A DNA stretch of 19,764 nucleotides, from the NCBI GenBank assembly GCA_007119795.1, contig SKOZ01000103.1, forward strand, positions 1 to 19,764, given 5' to 3'. Shown here piece after piece: positions 1 through 7,585 of the stretch. A model generated the notes under the pieces. That model was not told the origin of the DNA. It saw only the letters and a program-made list of their open reading frames with translations, and did not search any database. The DNA is from Planctomycetales bacterium (GTDB taxonomy: Bacteria > Planctomycetota > Planctomycetia > Pirellulales > Thermoguttaceae). Position 1 is the stretch's first letter. Each line of letters opens with the position of its first letter. Both the position numbers and the translations under genes were made by a program.

Positions 1-2
1 CC

Positions 3-1793
3 TGCGAAGAGCCGCGGTTGATCGCCGCCCTTGCAGCCCCTGCGGGGGCGGTCCGCCTCGAGGCTCTCCAGGCATGGGCCGATCCGCCCGCGGGAGAGAC
101 CAACCTAGGCGACGGCGGCGCGCCCGGCGACGCCGGTGGCCCTAATCTTCCCTCAGAAGTCGAGAACCTCTGCAGCGACCCCGATCCGCGGGTCCGCGCC
201 GCGGCGCTGGCCGTGCTGGCGCGACACCGCCACCTTGGCGCCGAAGCGCGGCTGGCGGCGGGACTGAACGATGGGGAGCTATCCGTCCGCCTGGCGGCTG
301 CCGACGCCCTCGGTGAACTGGGCACCGCCGCGGCGGTGGAGATGCTCGATGCGCTCGCCGGCGACGAGGCCACGCTCATCCGCGTAGCCGCCGTGCGGGC
401 CCTGGTCCGTGCGGGCCAGCACGAACGGGCACTGGCCGCGGCGAGCGACGCCTCTTGGCGGGTCCGCGCCGCCGCGACCGAGGCCTTAACCGATCAGCCC
501 GACCGCAACCGTGCCGCCGCGGCTCGCCGTCTCCTCGACGACGGCAGCGCCACGGTGCAACTGCGGGCGGTCGAGGCGATCGCTCCCTGGCCGCTGCGAC
601 TGGCCGGCCCCCTGCTGCTCGAGGCCATGGCGAGCCGCGCCTACGCAACGCGCCAGGCAGCGGCTCGGGAGTTGGCCGCCCGCTGGCCCCCTGCCGCGGA
701 GTTCCCCCTCGATGCCCCCGCCGAACGCCGGGCGGCCGCGATCGAGGACCTCAGCGCCCGGTTCCGCGCCGAGGTGGGCTTCGTCGATGCGGCGGTCGTG
801 GCCGAGGCAGCGCGCCCGACCCCCGCGGTGGTGACGCCGGAGTTGCTCGCCACTGTCGAGGCGCTGCTGACAAAGCTCGATACATCCAATACGGACGGGA
901 CCAACGGGCAATCCCGGCGCCGCGAAGCCCTCGCGGCGCTGGCGGACCTGGGGCCGCCGCTGGCAGACGCCTTGGAGCACCTGGCACGGGTGCGGCAGCG
1001 GCCCATACCCGCCGACGTCTATCGTGACGTCCTCCCCACGCTTTCGCCCACGTTCGCCGCCCTCGACCGGCTCGATTCCGGCGAGGCCGCCCAGCGTCGC
1101 CGTGGAGCCGGCGCTTTGGCCTCCTTGGCCGAAGAAGGGCCCTTGGGGTGGCTGGCCGCCGCTCGGCTGGCCGAGCGGATGACTGCCGAACCGGATCCGC
1201 TCGTCTGGCGGGATGCCCTGGCCGCCGTGGCGGGCGACCCCGGCGAACCGGCCGTGCGCTTGGCCTACACGGCTATCGGCCATGCCGACGCCGAGGTCCG
1301 CCGCCGCGCCTGCGAGCTCCTCGCCGCCCATGGCGAACCCGGACACGCCGTTGTCCTCCTGCCGGCGCTCGACGACCCGAGTCCGGCAGTCGTCGAGGCG
1401 GCGGTGGCGGCTCTCGGTTCTTGCGGTCCCCTGGACGATACGGCGCCGCTTCTCGCCCTTCTCCGCGATGCCCATGAGGGCCTGGCCCTTGAGGTCGCCC
1501 GCACGCTGCTCCGGCTGGAAGACCCCAAGGCTCCGGACGTTCTCGCTCGGCTGGCATACAGCGGCGACCCGGCCACCCGCCGTCAGGCTGCCGAGCTGAT
1601 GGGAGAGTATCCCGATCCGGGCTTCACGGCCACGCTGATCGCTCTGCTCGACGACCGCACGGCCGTGCGGGCCGCGGCCCTGGCCAGTCTGCCCCGGGTG
1701 GTCGGCCGCGACGTCGCCGAGCCCACCTCGCGCGGCGCTGCCGGCACAGCCGAACGCGTCGAACAGTGGCGGCGGTGGCACGCTGCGCCGTGA
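3..1793 (+). CDS. HEAT-repeat (PBS-lyase type) protein, 5' end outside the window
   Basis: About 596 residues are visible and the frame is open to the window edge. The first candidate start inside the window is a TTG at 18, but the codons before it already continue the same helical repeat pattern, so the true start lies upstream. The protein is almost entirely made of roughly 30-residue alpha-helical repeats with the Ala/Leu-rich signature of HEAT/PBS-lyase repeats (for example DPRVRAAALAVLARH, SWRVRAAATEALTDQ, DDRTAVRAAALASLP). Such solenoids serve as protein-protein scaffolds; no catalytic motif is visible. The last visible segment ends in a short Arg/Trp-rich tail. It is followed by a 325-nt gap before the next gene, so I do not assume it belongs to the downstream operon, although it is on the same strand. 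Family call is secure, function unknown. Confidence 0.85.
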   Translation, partial: CEEPRLIAALAAPAGAVRLEALQAWADPPAGETNLGDGGAPGDAGGPNLPSEVENLCSDPDPRVRAAALAVLARHRHLGAEARLAAGLNDGELSVRLAAADALGELGTAAAVEMLDALAGDEATLIRVAAVRALVRAGQHERALAAASDASWRVRAAATEALTDQPDRNRAAAARRLLDDGSATVQLRAVEAIAPWPLRLAGPLLLEAMASRAYATRQAAARELAARWPPAAEFPLDAPAERRAAAIEDLSARFRAEVGFVDAAVVAEAARPTPAVVTPELLATVEALLTKLDTSNTDGTNGQSRRREALAALADLGPPLADALEHLARVRQRPIPADVYRDVLPTLSPTFAALDRLDSGEAAQRRRGAGALASLAEEGPLGWLAAARLAERMTAEPDPLVWRDALAAVAGDPGEPAVRLAYTAIGHADAEVRRRACELLAAHGEPGHAVVLLPALDDPSPAVVEAAVAALGSCGPLDDTAPLLALLRDAHEGLALEVARTLLRLEDPKAPDVLARLAYSGDPATRRQAAELMGEYPDPGFTATLIALLDDRTAVRAAALASLPRVVGRDVAEPTSRGAAGTAERVEQWRRWHAAP

Positions 1794-1845
1794 ACCCTCT
1801 TGAGAATGGCAGGAGGGGGCGCGCTTCCTATGACGAGAATTCCAT

Positions 1846-1863
1846 GGAGTGGAGCCCCACTCC
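1846..1863 (+). other. Small hairpin downstream of the HEAT gene
   Basis: Seven-bp perfect inverted repeat GGAGTGG / CCACTCC with a 4-nt loop, 53 nt after the HEAT-gene stop. There is no T-run after it, so it is not a canonical intrinsic terminator; it may be an mRNA 3'-end stabiliser or chance. Confidence 0.25.
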
Positions 1864-1903
1864 CACTTCTGGTAGCTAGGGGCGCCGATTTCGGGACTGC
1901 GGC

Positions 1904-1932
1904 TTGCACCTTCGCCGAGTCGTTGGTATTCT
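1904..1932 (+). promoter_or_regulatory. Possible sigma70-like promoter for the ubiquitin-like operon
   Basis: TTGCAC (1904-1909) and TATTCT (1927-1932) are separated by 17 nt, the optimal spacing. The -35 box matches consensus weakly (3/6) and the -10 moderately (4/6). It would put a transcription start about 180 nt upstream of the GTG at 2119. In a GC-rich genome this match is suggestive only. Confidence 0.3.
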
Positions 1933-2118
1933 CGTGGTGCCGCGCCAACGGGGATCGTGGGGACCCCAGTAATTGTGGATGCGGCCTGGGGGCGTGAAGC
2001 GGGCAAGTCGCTGGCGGTCTCGTCCTGTTCAGCAGCATTCCTGCCCGTCGCCTGCGGCCCCTTGATCGAGACGCCAACCTCGGTCGGTGGTCCCGCTCGA
2101 CCGGCAGGAGCCTTCTCC

Positions 2119-2532
2119 GTGCAGTGCAAGAACCACCCTGCCGTACCGGCCTCGGGCCGATGTACCGGTTGTGCCGACGCTTTCTGCGCCTCGTGCCTGG
2201 TCGAGATCCACGGCCAGCCCTACTGCGGCTCGTGCAAGGTGATGACCTTGCGAAGGGGCGGCCCGCCGCAGATGCCCCGCCAGCCTCGGGAGACCTGCAA
2301 AGAGGCGCGCGAGGCGCTGACCTACGCCATTATCGGCCTGTTCTGCTGCGCGATCATCGTCGAGCCGATCGCCCTGATCAGGGCCGCCGAAGCCAGGAAG
2401 ACGGTCGCCGCCAATCCCAGCCTCGGTGGGGAGGGGTTGGCCAGGGCGGCCACCACGATCGCCATCCTCAGCCTCCTGTTCTTGGGATTGGGTTTTCTGG
2501 GCCAAGTCATCGCCCTCAGCCAGCAGCTTTGA
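2119..2532 (+). CDS. B-box-like zinc-finger protein with two transmembrane segments
   Basis: 137 residues. The start is GTG at 2119, preceded by AGGAG (2106-2110) at 8 nt spacing; the frame is open further upstream but that part has no domain. Residues 3-39 form a compact binuclear zinc module with eight ligands in B-box/treble-clef order: C3-x2-H6, C15-x2-C18, C23-x2-C26, C36-x2-C39. After a Pro/Arg linker come two hydrophobic helices (about 67-88 and 110-133) around a short loop, resembling the DUF4190-type membrane module. The zinc finger would sit on one face of the membrane. It is the first gene of the operon encoding E1, JAB, RING and E2 proteins. B-box fingers in eukaryotes occur beside RING domains in TRIM ligases, so an adaptor role in that pathway is a reasonable inference, not shown by the sequence. 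Confidence 0.8.
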   Translation: MQCKNHPAVPASGRCTGCADAFCASCLVEIHGQPYCGSCKVMTLRRGGPPQMPRQPRETCKEAREALTYAIIGLFCCAIIVEPIALIRAAEARKTVAANPSLGGEGLARAATTIAILSLLFLGLGFLGQVIALSQQL

Positions 2533-2539
2533 GGTTGCC

Positions 2540-2641
2540 ATGGGGTGGGAACTGCACTTCGATCGCGATGGCACGGCGCCGGAGCGTCCGCTCCGGGCCG
2601 CAGGCCGGCGGCGGGAGGAGGCGGCCGATGTCATCCGGTAG
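2540..2641 (+). CDS. Possible 33-residue small ORF bridging two operon genes
   Basis: Starts with ATG 7 nt after the preceding stop codon, with GAGG (2531-2534) overlapping that stop at 5 nt spacing, and runs 14 nt past the start of the next gene. The predicted peptide begins MGWELHFDRDG and is Arg/Glu-rich later. It fills nearly all of the otherwise unexplained 95-nt gap in a tightly packed operon. It has no recognisable domain. It could be a leader peptide coupling translation of the next gene, a real microprotein, or a chance frame. Confidence 0.3.
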   Translation: MGWELHFDRDGTAPERPLRAAGRRREEAADVIR

Positions 2642-3479
2642 CGAAAAGATCGCCACGGCCTGCACCCAGTGCGGCAAGCGATTCCAGGTAGCGCGCGAGC
2701 GGGAGGGGAAGCGGGCCCGCTGCCCCTGCGGGAACGAGTTCACGATCTACGCTATCCTCGTCGCTCCCGTGGCCCGCTCGGCCGTCGCGCCGGCTGCCGC
2801 CCCCACGGCGGTCGCCCCCCGTACGGCTGCCCCCAGCGGGCCGCGCGTTCCGGCGGCTGGCGACTGCTACCAGCATGCCGGCGAGCCGGCAACGGCGGCC
2901 TGCAGAGCCTGCCGGAGGCTGATTTGCGACACCTGCGACTTTCCGCAGAACGACGGCAGCCACCTTTGCAGCCAGTGCATCCCCCTGCGCGGAGGGGAAC
3001 CGACGGCGGGGCCGTTTGCGGCGTACGCTCCCCCAGGCCGTCCCGGCTGCGAGCAGCACCCCGACGCCTCCACGGTGGCCTACTGCGGCCAGTGCCGGGC
3101 AGCGGTTTGCGCGACCTGCGTCTTCACGTTCCCCGGAGGGCTCTGCCTCTGCCCGAAGTGCGCCACCCAAACCAAGATCAAGCTCTCGGGCACCCGGATG
3201 TCGCTGGTCGTCTGGTCGCTGGTCATGGCGGGATGGGCGACGCTCGCCACGGTCGTCCTGATGAGCGGCGCGTTGGAGGGGGAGATGCCCGAGGAGGCGG
3301 CCGAGCTCGTCGTGGGACTGATGATCCTCGTCCCATGCGTGATCGGCTCCGGACTGGCGGTGGGCAGCCTGGACCGCCGCGAAGGCAACCCGCCCTTGGT
3401 GTGGGTGACCGTGGTCTGGAACGGCGTCGTCTGCGGCGCCTGGCTCTTATTGACGGTGATCGGGATCTTTTTGGAATAG
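2628..3479 (+). CDS. Zinc-ribbon plus tandem B-box-like zinc-finger membrane protein
   Basis: 283 residues. ATG at 2628 is preceded by GGAGGAG (2614-2620) at 7 nt. N-terminal zinc ribbon: C12-x2-C15 and C32-x-C34, like the short ribbons found at the N-termini of many planctomycete proteins. After an Ala/Pro linker (about 45-76) two B-box-like modules follow: C80/H83/C92/C95/C100/C103/C114/C117 and C141/H144/C153/C156/C161/C164 with C173, C175 and C178 near the end. Three transmembrane helices are predicted at about 193-213, 227-247 and 259-281. The module is the same type as in the preceding gene, so the two are likely paralogues with a duplicated finger here. It sits 28 nt upstream of the Ubl-E1 gene. 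The role is unknown; membrane-tethered adaptor or E3-like accessory of the conjugation system is inference. Confidence 0.82.
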   Translation: MSSGSEKIATACTQCGKRFQVAREREGKRARCPCGNEFTIYAILVAPVARSAVAPAAAPTAVAPRTAAPSGPRVPAAGDCYQHAGEPATAACRACRRLICDTCDFPQNDGSHLCSQCIPLRGGEPTAGPFAAYAPPGRPGCEQHPDASTVAYCGQCRAAVCATCVFTFPGGLCLCPKCATQTKIKLSGTRMSLVVWSLVMAGWATLATVVLMSGALEGEMPEEAAELVVGLMILVPCVIGSGLAVGSLDRREGNPPLVWVTVVWNGVVCGAWLLLTVIGIFLE

Positions 3480-3507
3480 CGGCCTCCTTCAGGGAGAACT
3501 CCTGACC

Positions 3508-5010
3508 ATGCCGATGATCCGCACGCGCGTCTGGGACATCACCAGCAGCCGCTGCCAGGAGGTCGAGGCCCCGGACGACGTCCCCGTCGCCCGCCTGATG
3601 GTGATCCTCGTCGAGCGCATGAACCTGCCGCTGAACAGCCCCGACGGCCAGATCATGAGCTACAAGCTCCACCACAAGCGGACCGGCCAGCAGTTGCTCG
3701 ACCAGCAGACGCTGGCCGAGGCCGGGGTCCTCTCCGGCGACGACCTGCGCATACAGCCGGAAATCACTGCCGGAACCTGGGAGGAGCCCGCGATGGACGA
3801 CCGCCGCGCCACCCCCTGGGTGCTCGAGGAGAATCGTGATCGCTTCGAGCGGTTCTGCCGCATTGCCTGGTGGGACCAGGAGCGGCTGGCGCGGGCACGG
3901 GTGCTCGTGGTGGGCGCCGGCGCGCTGGGCAACGAGGTCCTCAAGAACCTGGCGCTGCTCGGTGTGGGACGGATCGCCGTGGCCGACATGGACCTGGTCG
4001 AGCGCACCAACCTCTGCCGGTCGGTCCTCTTTCGCGAGGGCGACGAGGGGCAGCCCAAAGCCCGCGCGGCCGCCCGCGCCGCGGGCGAGCTGTTTCCCGG
4101 CATCGAAGCGCACGCCCTGGTGGCGAACGTGCTCGGCGAAGTGGGGCTGGGATGGTTCCGCTGGGCCGAGGTGGTCGTCGGTGCCCTCGACAACCGCGAG
4201 GCCCGCCTCCACGTGAACGCCTGCTGCGCCCAGATGGGCCGTCCCTGGATCGACGGCGGCATCGATGTCCTCAACGGCATCGTCCGCGGCTTCGCCCCGC
4301 CCGGGACCGCCTGCTACGAATGCACCCTCGGCGAGGCCGACTGGAAGCTCATCGAGGCGCGGCGCTCCTGCGCGCTGCTGGCGCGGCGTGCCGCGGCCGA
4401 GGGGGCCGTCCCCACCACGCCCACCACCGCCTCGGTCGTCGGCGCCATCCAGGCCCAGGAGGTCGTCAAGCGGCTCCACGGGCTCGAGCACCTCTCGGGG
4501 TCCGGTTTCGTCTTCGAAGGGCTGACCCACGGCTCCTACGCGGTGCGCTACCCCGTGAGCGACCAGTGCCCCTGGCACGAACCGCCGCCGCCGGTCGAAC
4601 CGGTGGCCGCCTTCGATTCACAGACTCCCCTTGCGGTGCTCTGGGACTATGCGGCAGCCCGGCTGGGACCGCTCGACGCGCTCGATTTTGCCCGCGAGCT
4701 GGTCGCCGAGCTCGCCTGCCCGGTCTGCGGCCGCCGGCGCGGGGTCTTCCGGCCGCTCGCCGCCATCGACGAGGCGATGGCCGTCTGTGCCGACTGCGGG
4801 GGGGAGTGTGTACCCGAGCTGCTCCACGGCCTCTCGGCCGGAGCCGAGCGGCTGGCCGTGTCGGCCGGCGCGTTGGGCCTCCCCCCCTGGGACGTCGTGT
4901 GGGCTCGCGCCGGCGAACGGGTCCTGGGCATCGAACTGGCCGGCGACCGTCCCGAGTCGGCCGCCTACCTCCCTGCGGCGCCCGCCGAGCACGAGGAGCT
5001 GCCGACGTGA
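3508..5010 (+). CDS. Ubiquitin-like (YukD/EsaB-type) domain fused to E1/ThiF-family adenylating enzyme
   Basis: 500 residues. Residues 1-88 form a beta-grasp-like domain of the YukD/EsaB type (TRVWDITSSRCQEVEAP strand pair, helix VARLMVILVERMNL, ending SGDDLRIQPE). Residues about 110-350 are an E1/MoeB/ThiF adenylation domain: nucleotide loop GAGALG (136-141), D160/D162, NLCR with N168 and R171, K184 and DNREAR (228-233). C269-x2-C272 with C354-x2-H357 may form the usual zinc site. C288 (RRSC), before the VPTTPTTASVVGA segment, is the best candidate for the thioester Cys. A second zinc ribbon follows (C404/C407, C427/C430), then a C-terminal extension. It would adenylate a Ubl C-terminus with ATP and pass it to the E2 encoded in the same operon. 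The AGGGAG before ATG 3508 is spaced long (11 nt). Its stop overlaps the JAB start by 4 nt. Domain calls are strong; the identity of the cognate Ubl is open. Confidence 0.93.
   Translation: MPMIRTRVWDITSSRCQEVEAPDDVPVARLMVILVERMNLPLNSPDGQIMSYKLHHKRTGQQLLDQQTLAEAGVLSGDDLRIQPEITAGTWEEPAMDDRRATPWVLEENRDRFERFCRIAWWDQERLARARVLVVGAGALGNEVLKNLALLGVGRIAVADMDLVERTNLCRSVLFREGDEGQPKARAAARAAGELFPGIEAHALVANVLGEVGLGWFRWAEVVVGALDNREARLHVNACCAQMGRPWIDGGIDVLNGIVRGFAPPGTACYECTLGEADWKLIEARRSCALLARRAAAEGAVPTTPTTASVVGAIQAQEVVKRLHGLEHLSGSGFVFEGLTHGSYAVRYPVSDQCPWHEPPPPVEPVAAFDSQTPLAVLWDYAAARLGPLDALDFARELVAELACPVCGRRRGVFRPLAAIDEAMAVCADCGGECVPELLHGLSAGAERLAVSAGALGLPPWDVVWARAGERVLGIELAGDRPESAAYLPAAPAEHEELPT
3779..3795 (+). 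promoter_or_regulatory. Strong internal ribosome binding site and in-frame ATG inside the Ubl-E1 gene
   Basis: GGGAGGAG (3779-3786) lies 6 nt before an in-frame ATG (3793, Met96), exactly at the linker between the Ubl domain and the E1 domain. This is a better Shine-Dalgarno arrangement than that of the annotated start at 3508. It could yield a free E1 of 405 residues besides the fusion. GAGGAG can also simply encode Glu-Glu, so chance is possible. Confidence 0.4.
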
Positions 5011-6149
5011 GCCGAAACCGCAGACGAAAACCTTCGTCTCGCTCGTCCGCGCCCCCCCGGCGAGCCGCCGAAACCGCAGCGGGCGCAACGCCTGCCGAGC
5101 CGGCTGCCGCCGAGCGAGTGACCGTATCCGGCTGGAGCGAGCGCGCCGAGCCAGCCGCCCGCCGCGAGTTCCCCCACCCGGGGCCGATCGACGAGCCGGT
5201 CCGCATCGCCCTCTCCGCCGCGGCCCGCGAGGCGATGACCGCCCACGCCCGCGAGTCGCTCGACGCCGAGGTCTGCGGCGTGCTGGTCGGCGAGCTCTGC
5301 GAAGACGCCGAGGGGACCTGGGTCTCCGCCCGCGCCGCCGTCCGCGGCACCTCGACCCGCCGCGGCGGGACCCACGTCACGTACACCCAGGAGACCTGGC
5401 GGCAGATCCACGAAACGATCGACCGCGACTACCCCGACCTGAAGATCGTCGGCTGGTATCACAGTCACCCCGGCTTCGGCGTAACCTTTTCCGACATGGA
5501 CCGCTTCATTCAGGAGAACTTCTTTTCCGCGCCGGGGCAGTTCGCCCTGGTGATGGACCCGATCGGCGGCGAGGAGGCGGTGTGCGTGAACGGTTCGGCG
5601 GGCATCGTTCACGTGGGCCGCATCTGGGTCGACGGCCGGCCCCTGGCCTGCCGCCTGCCCGCCCGGGACGATGAAGAGGAAGCGACCGAAGCGAGCGGGC
5701 CGCGCGGTGCCGATGCCCCCGCGGCCGCGACGGGGGCGGTGGTCCGCAGGCTCGATGCCCTCGAGCAGCGCCTGCAGCAGGTGCTCCAGGCCCTGGATGA
5801 AGAACGCAGCAGCCGCCACACCATACGGCTCGCCGTGGGCATGCTGGCGGCCGTGGCGCTGCTGATCTGGATCGGCTTCACCCTCCTGGAAGGGCTCTGG
5901 GCGCCGCCGCGGCCGCCCGAGCGCGTCCACTGGTTCGAGGTCCCCGTATCGATCGAAGGCGAAGAGGCGATACTGGGAGTCGAGATCGTCAAGTGGCAGC
6001 TCCCGGAGCGCCTCCAGGAGGCGTACCGGCAGGCGATCATCGAGCAGTTCGTCGAAGGCGTGCGCCGCCGACAGGAAGCCGAGCGGGAGGCCGCCGAGGC
6101 CGAAGCGGCCGAACCGCCGCGTGCGCCCCCGCAGGAGAACCCCCCATGA
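5007..6149 (+). CDS. Membrane-anchored JAB/JAMM-family metallo-isopeptidase
   Basis: 380 residues. GTG start at 5007 overlaps the E1 stop (GTGA), with GAGGAG (4993-4998) at 8 nt; the frame remains open upstream only as a shadow of the E1 gene. Residues 1-60 are a basic, disordered Arg/Ala/Pro stretch. The JAB domain (about 62-215) has a full catalytic set: E88 in EVCGVLVGE and the motif H152-x-H154-x7-S162-x2-D165, which binds zinc and the attacking water. A short heptad-like coiled coil (about 245-268) leads to a single transmembrane helix (about 273-295). About 85 residues follow, ending in a Glu/Ala-rich helix and a Pro-rich tail. In E1/E2 operons this family removes or processes ubiquitin-like modifiers. 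Since the catalytic domain precedes the only membrane span, it should stay cytoplasmic if the N-terminus is inside. Activity is supported by intact residues. Confidence 0.93.
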   Translation: MSRNRRRKPSSRSSAPPRRAAETAAGATPAEPAAAERVTVSGWSERAEPAARREFPHPGPIDEPVRIALSAAAREAMTAHARESLDAEVCGVLVGELCEDAEGTWVSARAAVRGTSTRRGGTHVTYTQETWRQIHETIDRDYPDLKIVGWYHSHPGFGVTFSDMDRFIQENFFSAPGQFALVMDPIGGEEAVCVNGSAGIVHVGRIWVDGRPLACRLPARDDEEEATEASGPRGADAPAAATGAVVRRLDALEQRLQQVLQALDEERSSRHTIRLAVGMLAAVALLIWIGFTLLEGLWAPPRPPERVHWFEVPVSIEGEEAILGVEIVKWQLPERLQEAYRQAIIEQFVEGVRRRQEAEREAAEAEAAEPPRAPPQENPP

Positions 6150-7582
6150 ACTACCCGTCCACGCCCGAGCCGGGCGACCGCGGCGTGATCCGCATCACCG
6201 CCGAGGACCTCGCCTCGCCCCACGTCGACGACCTCCTCAAGCGGCAGGCGAGCCTCCGCGGCGAGGGCGGCATCGCCGCCAGCCGGCGGCGGAAGTGGTA
6301 CTACCAGAACTGGTTCGTGTTCACCATTGCCGGCAGCCTCGGGGCCATCGCCGCCTGGGGGCTGTTCGAGCCGAGCTTCCACGACTTCAACTACGTCCAG
6401 GGGCGCGTCGAGCGATGGGAGATGTACTCCGCGCCGCGCGCGGAGATCGACGTCGGCCGCGGGCAATCCCTCGAGCTCTTCGCCGATGCCCACCTCTACG
6501 GCGAGTTGTGGATCGGCGGCAAGCGCATCTACCTCACGGAATCCACCCGCCCGGTCGCCGGCAGCGAGCCGCTCGACCTCGACCATCGCGACGAAGGCGA
6601 AGAGCTCGGCGAGGTCGGCGTCTACGTCCTCCCGATCAATGTCCCTCCCGCACCGCGCGTTCTTGGCGGTGAGAGCGACCTTCCTTCCCTGGCGGTCTTC
6701 GTCAATGCGCAGCCTCCGGCGGGGAAGCCGACCACGGCCTCACTCCGCGATGCCCAGCGACGGAACCAGCTCATGGGGTTGCTCCTGTTTCCGATGGTGG
6801 CGGCAGCAGTGGGAATCTTCATTGCCGCGGCCGACGGCGCCGTCTGCCGCTTGTGGCAGCGGGCGCTCCTGGCCGGCGCCGTGGGGCTGCTCGTGGGCCT
6901 GATCGGCGGCCTGGTGGCTTCTGTGCTGGCGAACATCGTCTATACCCCCCTCACGCTCCTGGCCAGCCGCCAGGCGGGTGCGGGGGGGCTCGGCACATTG
7001 GGGTTCCTCATCCAGGTTTCCGGCCGCGGGCTGGCCTGGGGAATTGCCGGCATGGCGATGGGCCTCGGCCAGGGGATCGCCCTCCGCTCGAGCCGCCTCC
7101 TCCTCTATGGCTTCCTCGGCGGCACGCTCGGGGGCCTGCTGGGCGGGCTCCTCTTCGATCCGATCGACATGATCCTCCTGGGCGGCGAGAGTCCCAGCGG
7201 CCACGTAAGCCGCATGGTCGGCCTCGCCGCCATCGGTGCCGCCGTGGGGGCCATGATCGGCATCGTCGAGCTCTTGGCCCGCGACGCCTGGCTGCACATG
7301 ACCCGCGGCCCCCTGGCAGGGAAAGAGTTCCTCGTCTTCAAGGACCTCATGGCGCTGGGGGCCTCGCCGCGGTCGGACATCTACCTGTTCAACGACGATC
7401 TGGTGGCCGCCCACCATGCCGTCATCCGCGCCGCGGCCGACCAGTACGAGATCGAGGCCGCCGACCCCGTGCATCCCCTGCTGGTCAACGAGCGCCCCGT
7501 CCAGCGGACCCGCCTCCGCCACGGCGACCAGATCACCCTCGGCCAGACCGTCTTCACCTTCCACCGGCGACGCACGGAGTGA
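6146..7582 (+). CDS. Polytopic membrane protein with C-terminal FHA domain
   Basis: 478 residues. ATG at 6146 overlaps the JAB stop (ATGA), with AGGAG (6133-6137) at 8 nt. There is one transmembrane helix near 54-73, a soluble segment to about 200 that I do not recognise, then a Gly/Ala/Leu-rich membrane block (about 208-380) with five or six helices. The C-terminal 90 residues (386-478) match an FHA fold: strands around GPLAGKEFLVFKD, the loop LVAAHHAVI, YEIEAAD and the closing LRHGDQITLGQTVFTFH. FHA domains bind phosphothreonine peptides. The Ser of the usual S-x2-H motif is replaced (A421-A422-H423-H424), so phosphopeptide binding may be altered. The gene lies between the JAB and RING genes with 4 nt overlap and 3 nt gap. 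It may link the conjugation machinery to Ser/Thr-kinase signalling, which is inference. Confidence 0.85.
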   Translation: MNYPSTPEPGDRGVIRITAEDLASPHVDDLLKRQASLRGEGGIAASRRRKWYYQNWFVFTIAGSLGAIAAWGLFEPSFHDFNYVQGRVERWEMYSAPRAEIDVGRGQSLELFADAHLYGELWIGGKRIYLTESTRPVAGSEPLDLDHRDEGEELGEVGVYVLPINVPPAPRVLGGESDLPSLAVFVNAQPPAGKPTTASLRDAQRRNQLMGLLLFPMVAAAVGIFIAAADGAVCRLWQRALLAGAVGLLVGLIGGLVASVLANIVYTPLTLLASRQAGAGGLGTLGFLIQVSGRGLAWGIAGMAMGLGQGIALRSSRLLLYGFLGGTLGGLLGGLLFDPIDMILLGGESPSGHVSRMVGLAAIGAAVGAMIGIVELLARDAWLHMTRGPLAGKEFLVFKDLMALGASPRSDIYLFNDDLVAAHHAVIRAAADQYEIEAADPVHPLLVNERPVQRTRLRHGDQITLGQTVFTFHRRRTE

Positions 7583-7585
7583 GCA

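Larger units (their letters stand above)
1794..2118. other. Intergenic region before the ubiquitin-like operon
   Basis: A 325-nt gap with no convincing gene; the short reading frames in it lack codon bias, ribosome binding sites and recognisable domains. It contains a 7-bp hairpin (1846-1863) and a weak promoter-like pair (1904-1932), annotated separately. The downstream frame is open back to 1957, but the good Shine-Dalgarno sequence and the zinc-finger domain place the real start at 2119. Confidence 0.6.

Noticed and set aside
486..2129. A 547-residue minus-strand open frame opposite the HEAT gene
   Set aside because: No recognisable domain; the plus strand has regular HEAT repeats, so this is a shadow.
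3870..5006. Upstream extension of the JAB frame through the E1 gene
   Set aside because: The region is Arg/Pro-rich shadow sequence of the E1 gene; the GTG at 5007 has a good ribosome binding site and the usual 4-nt overlap.
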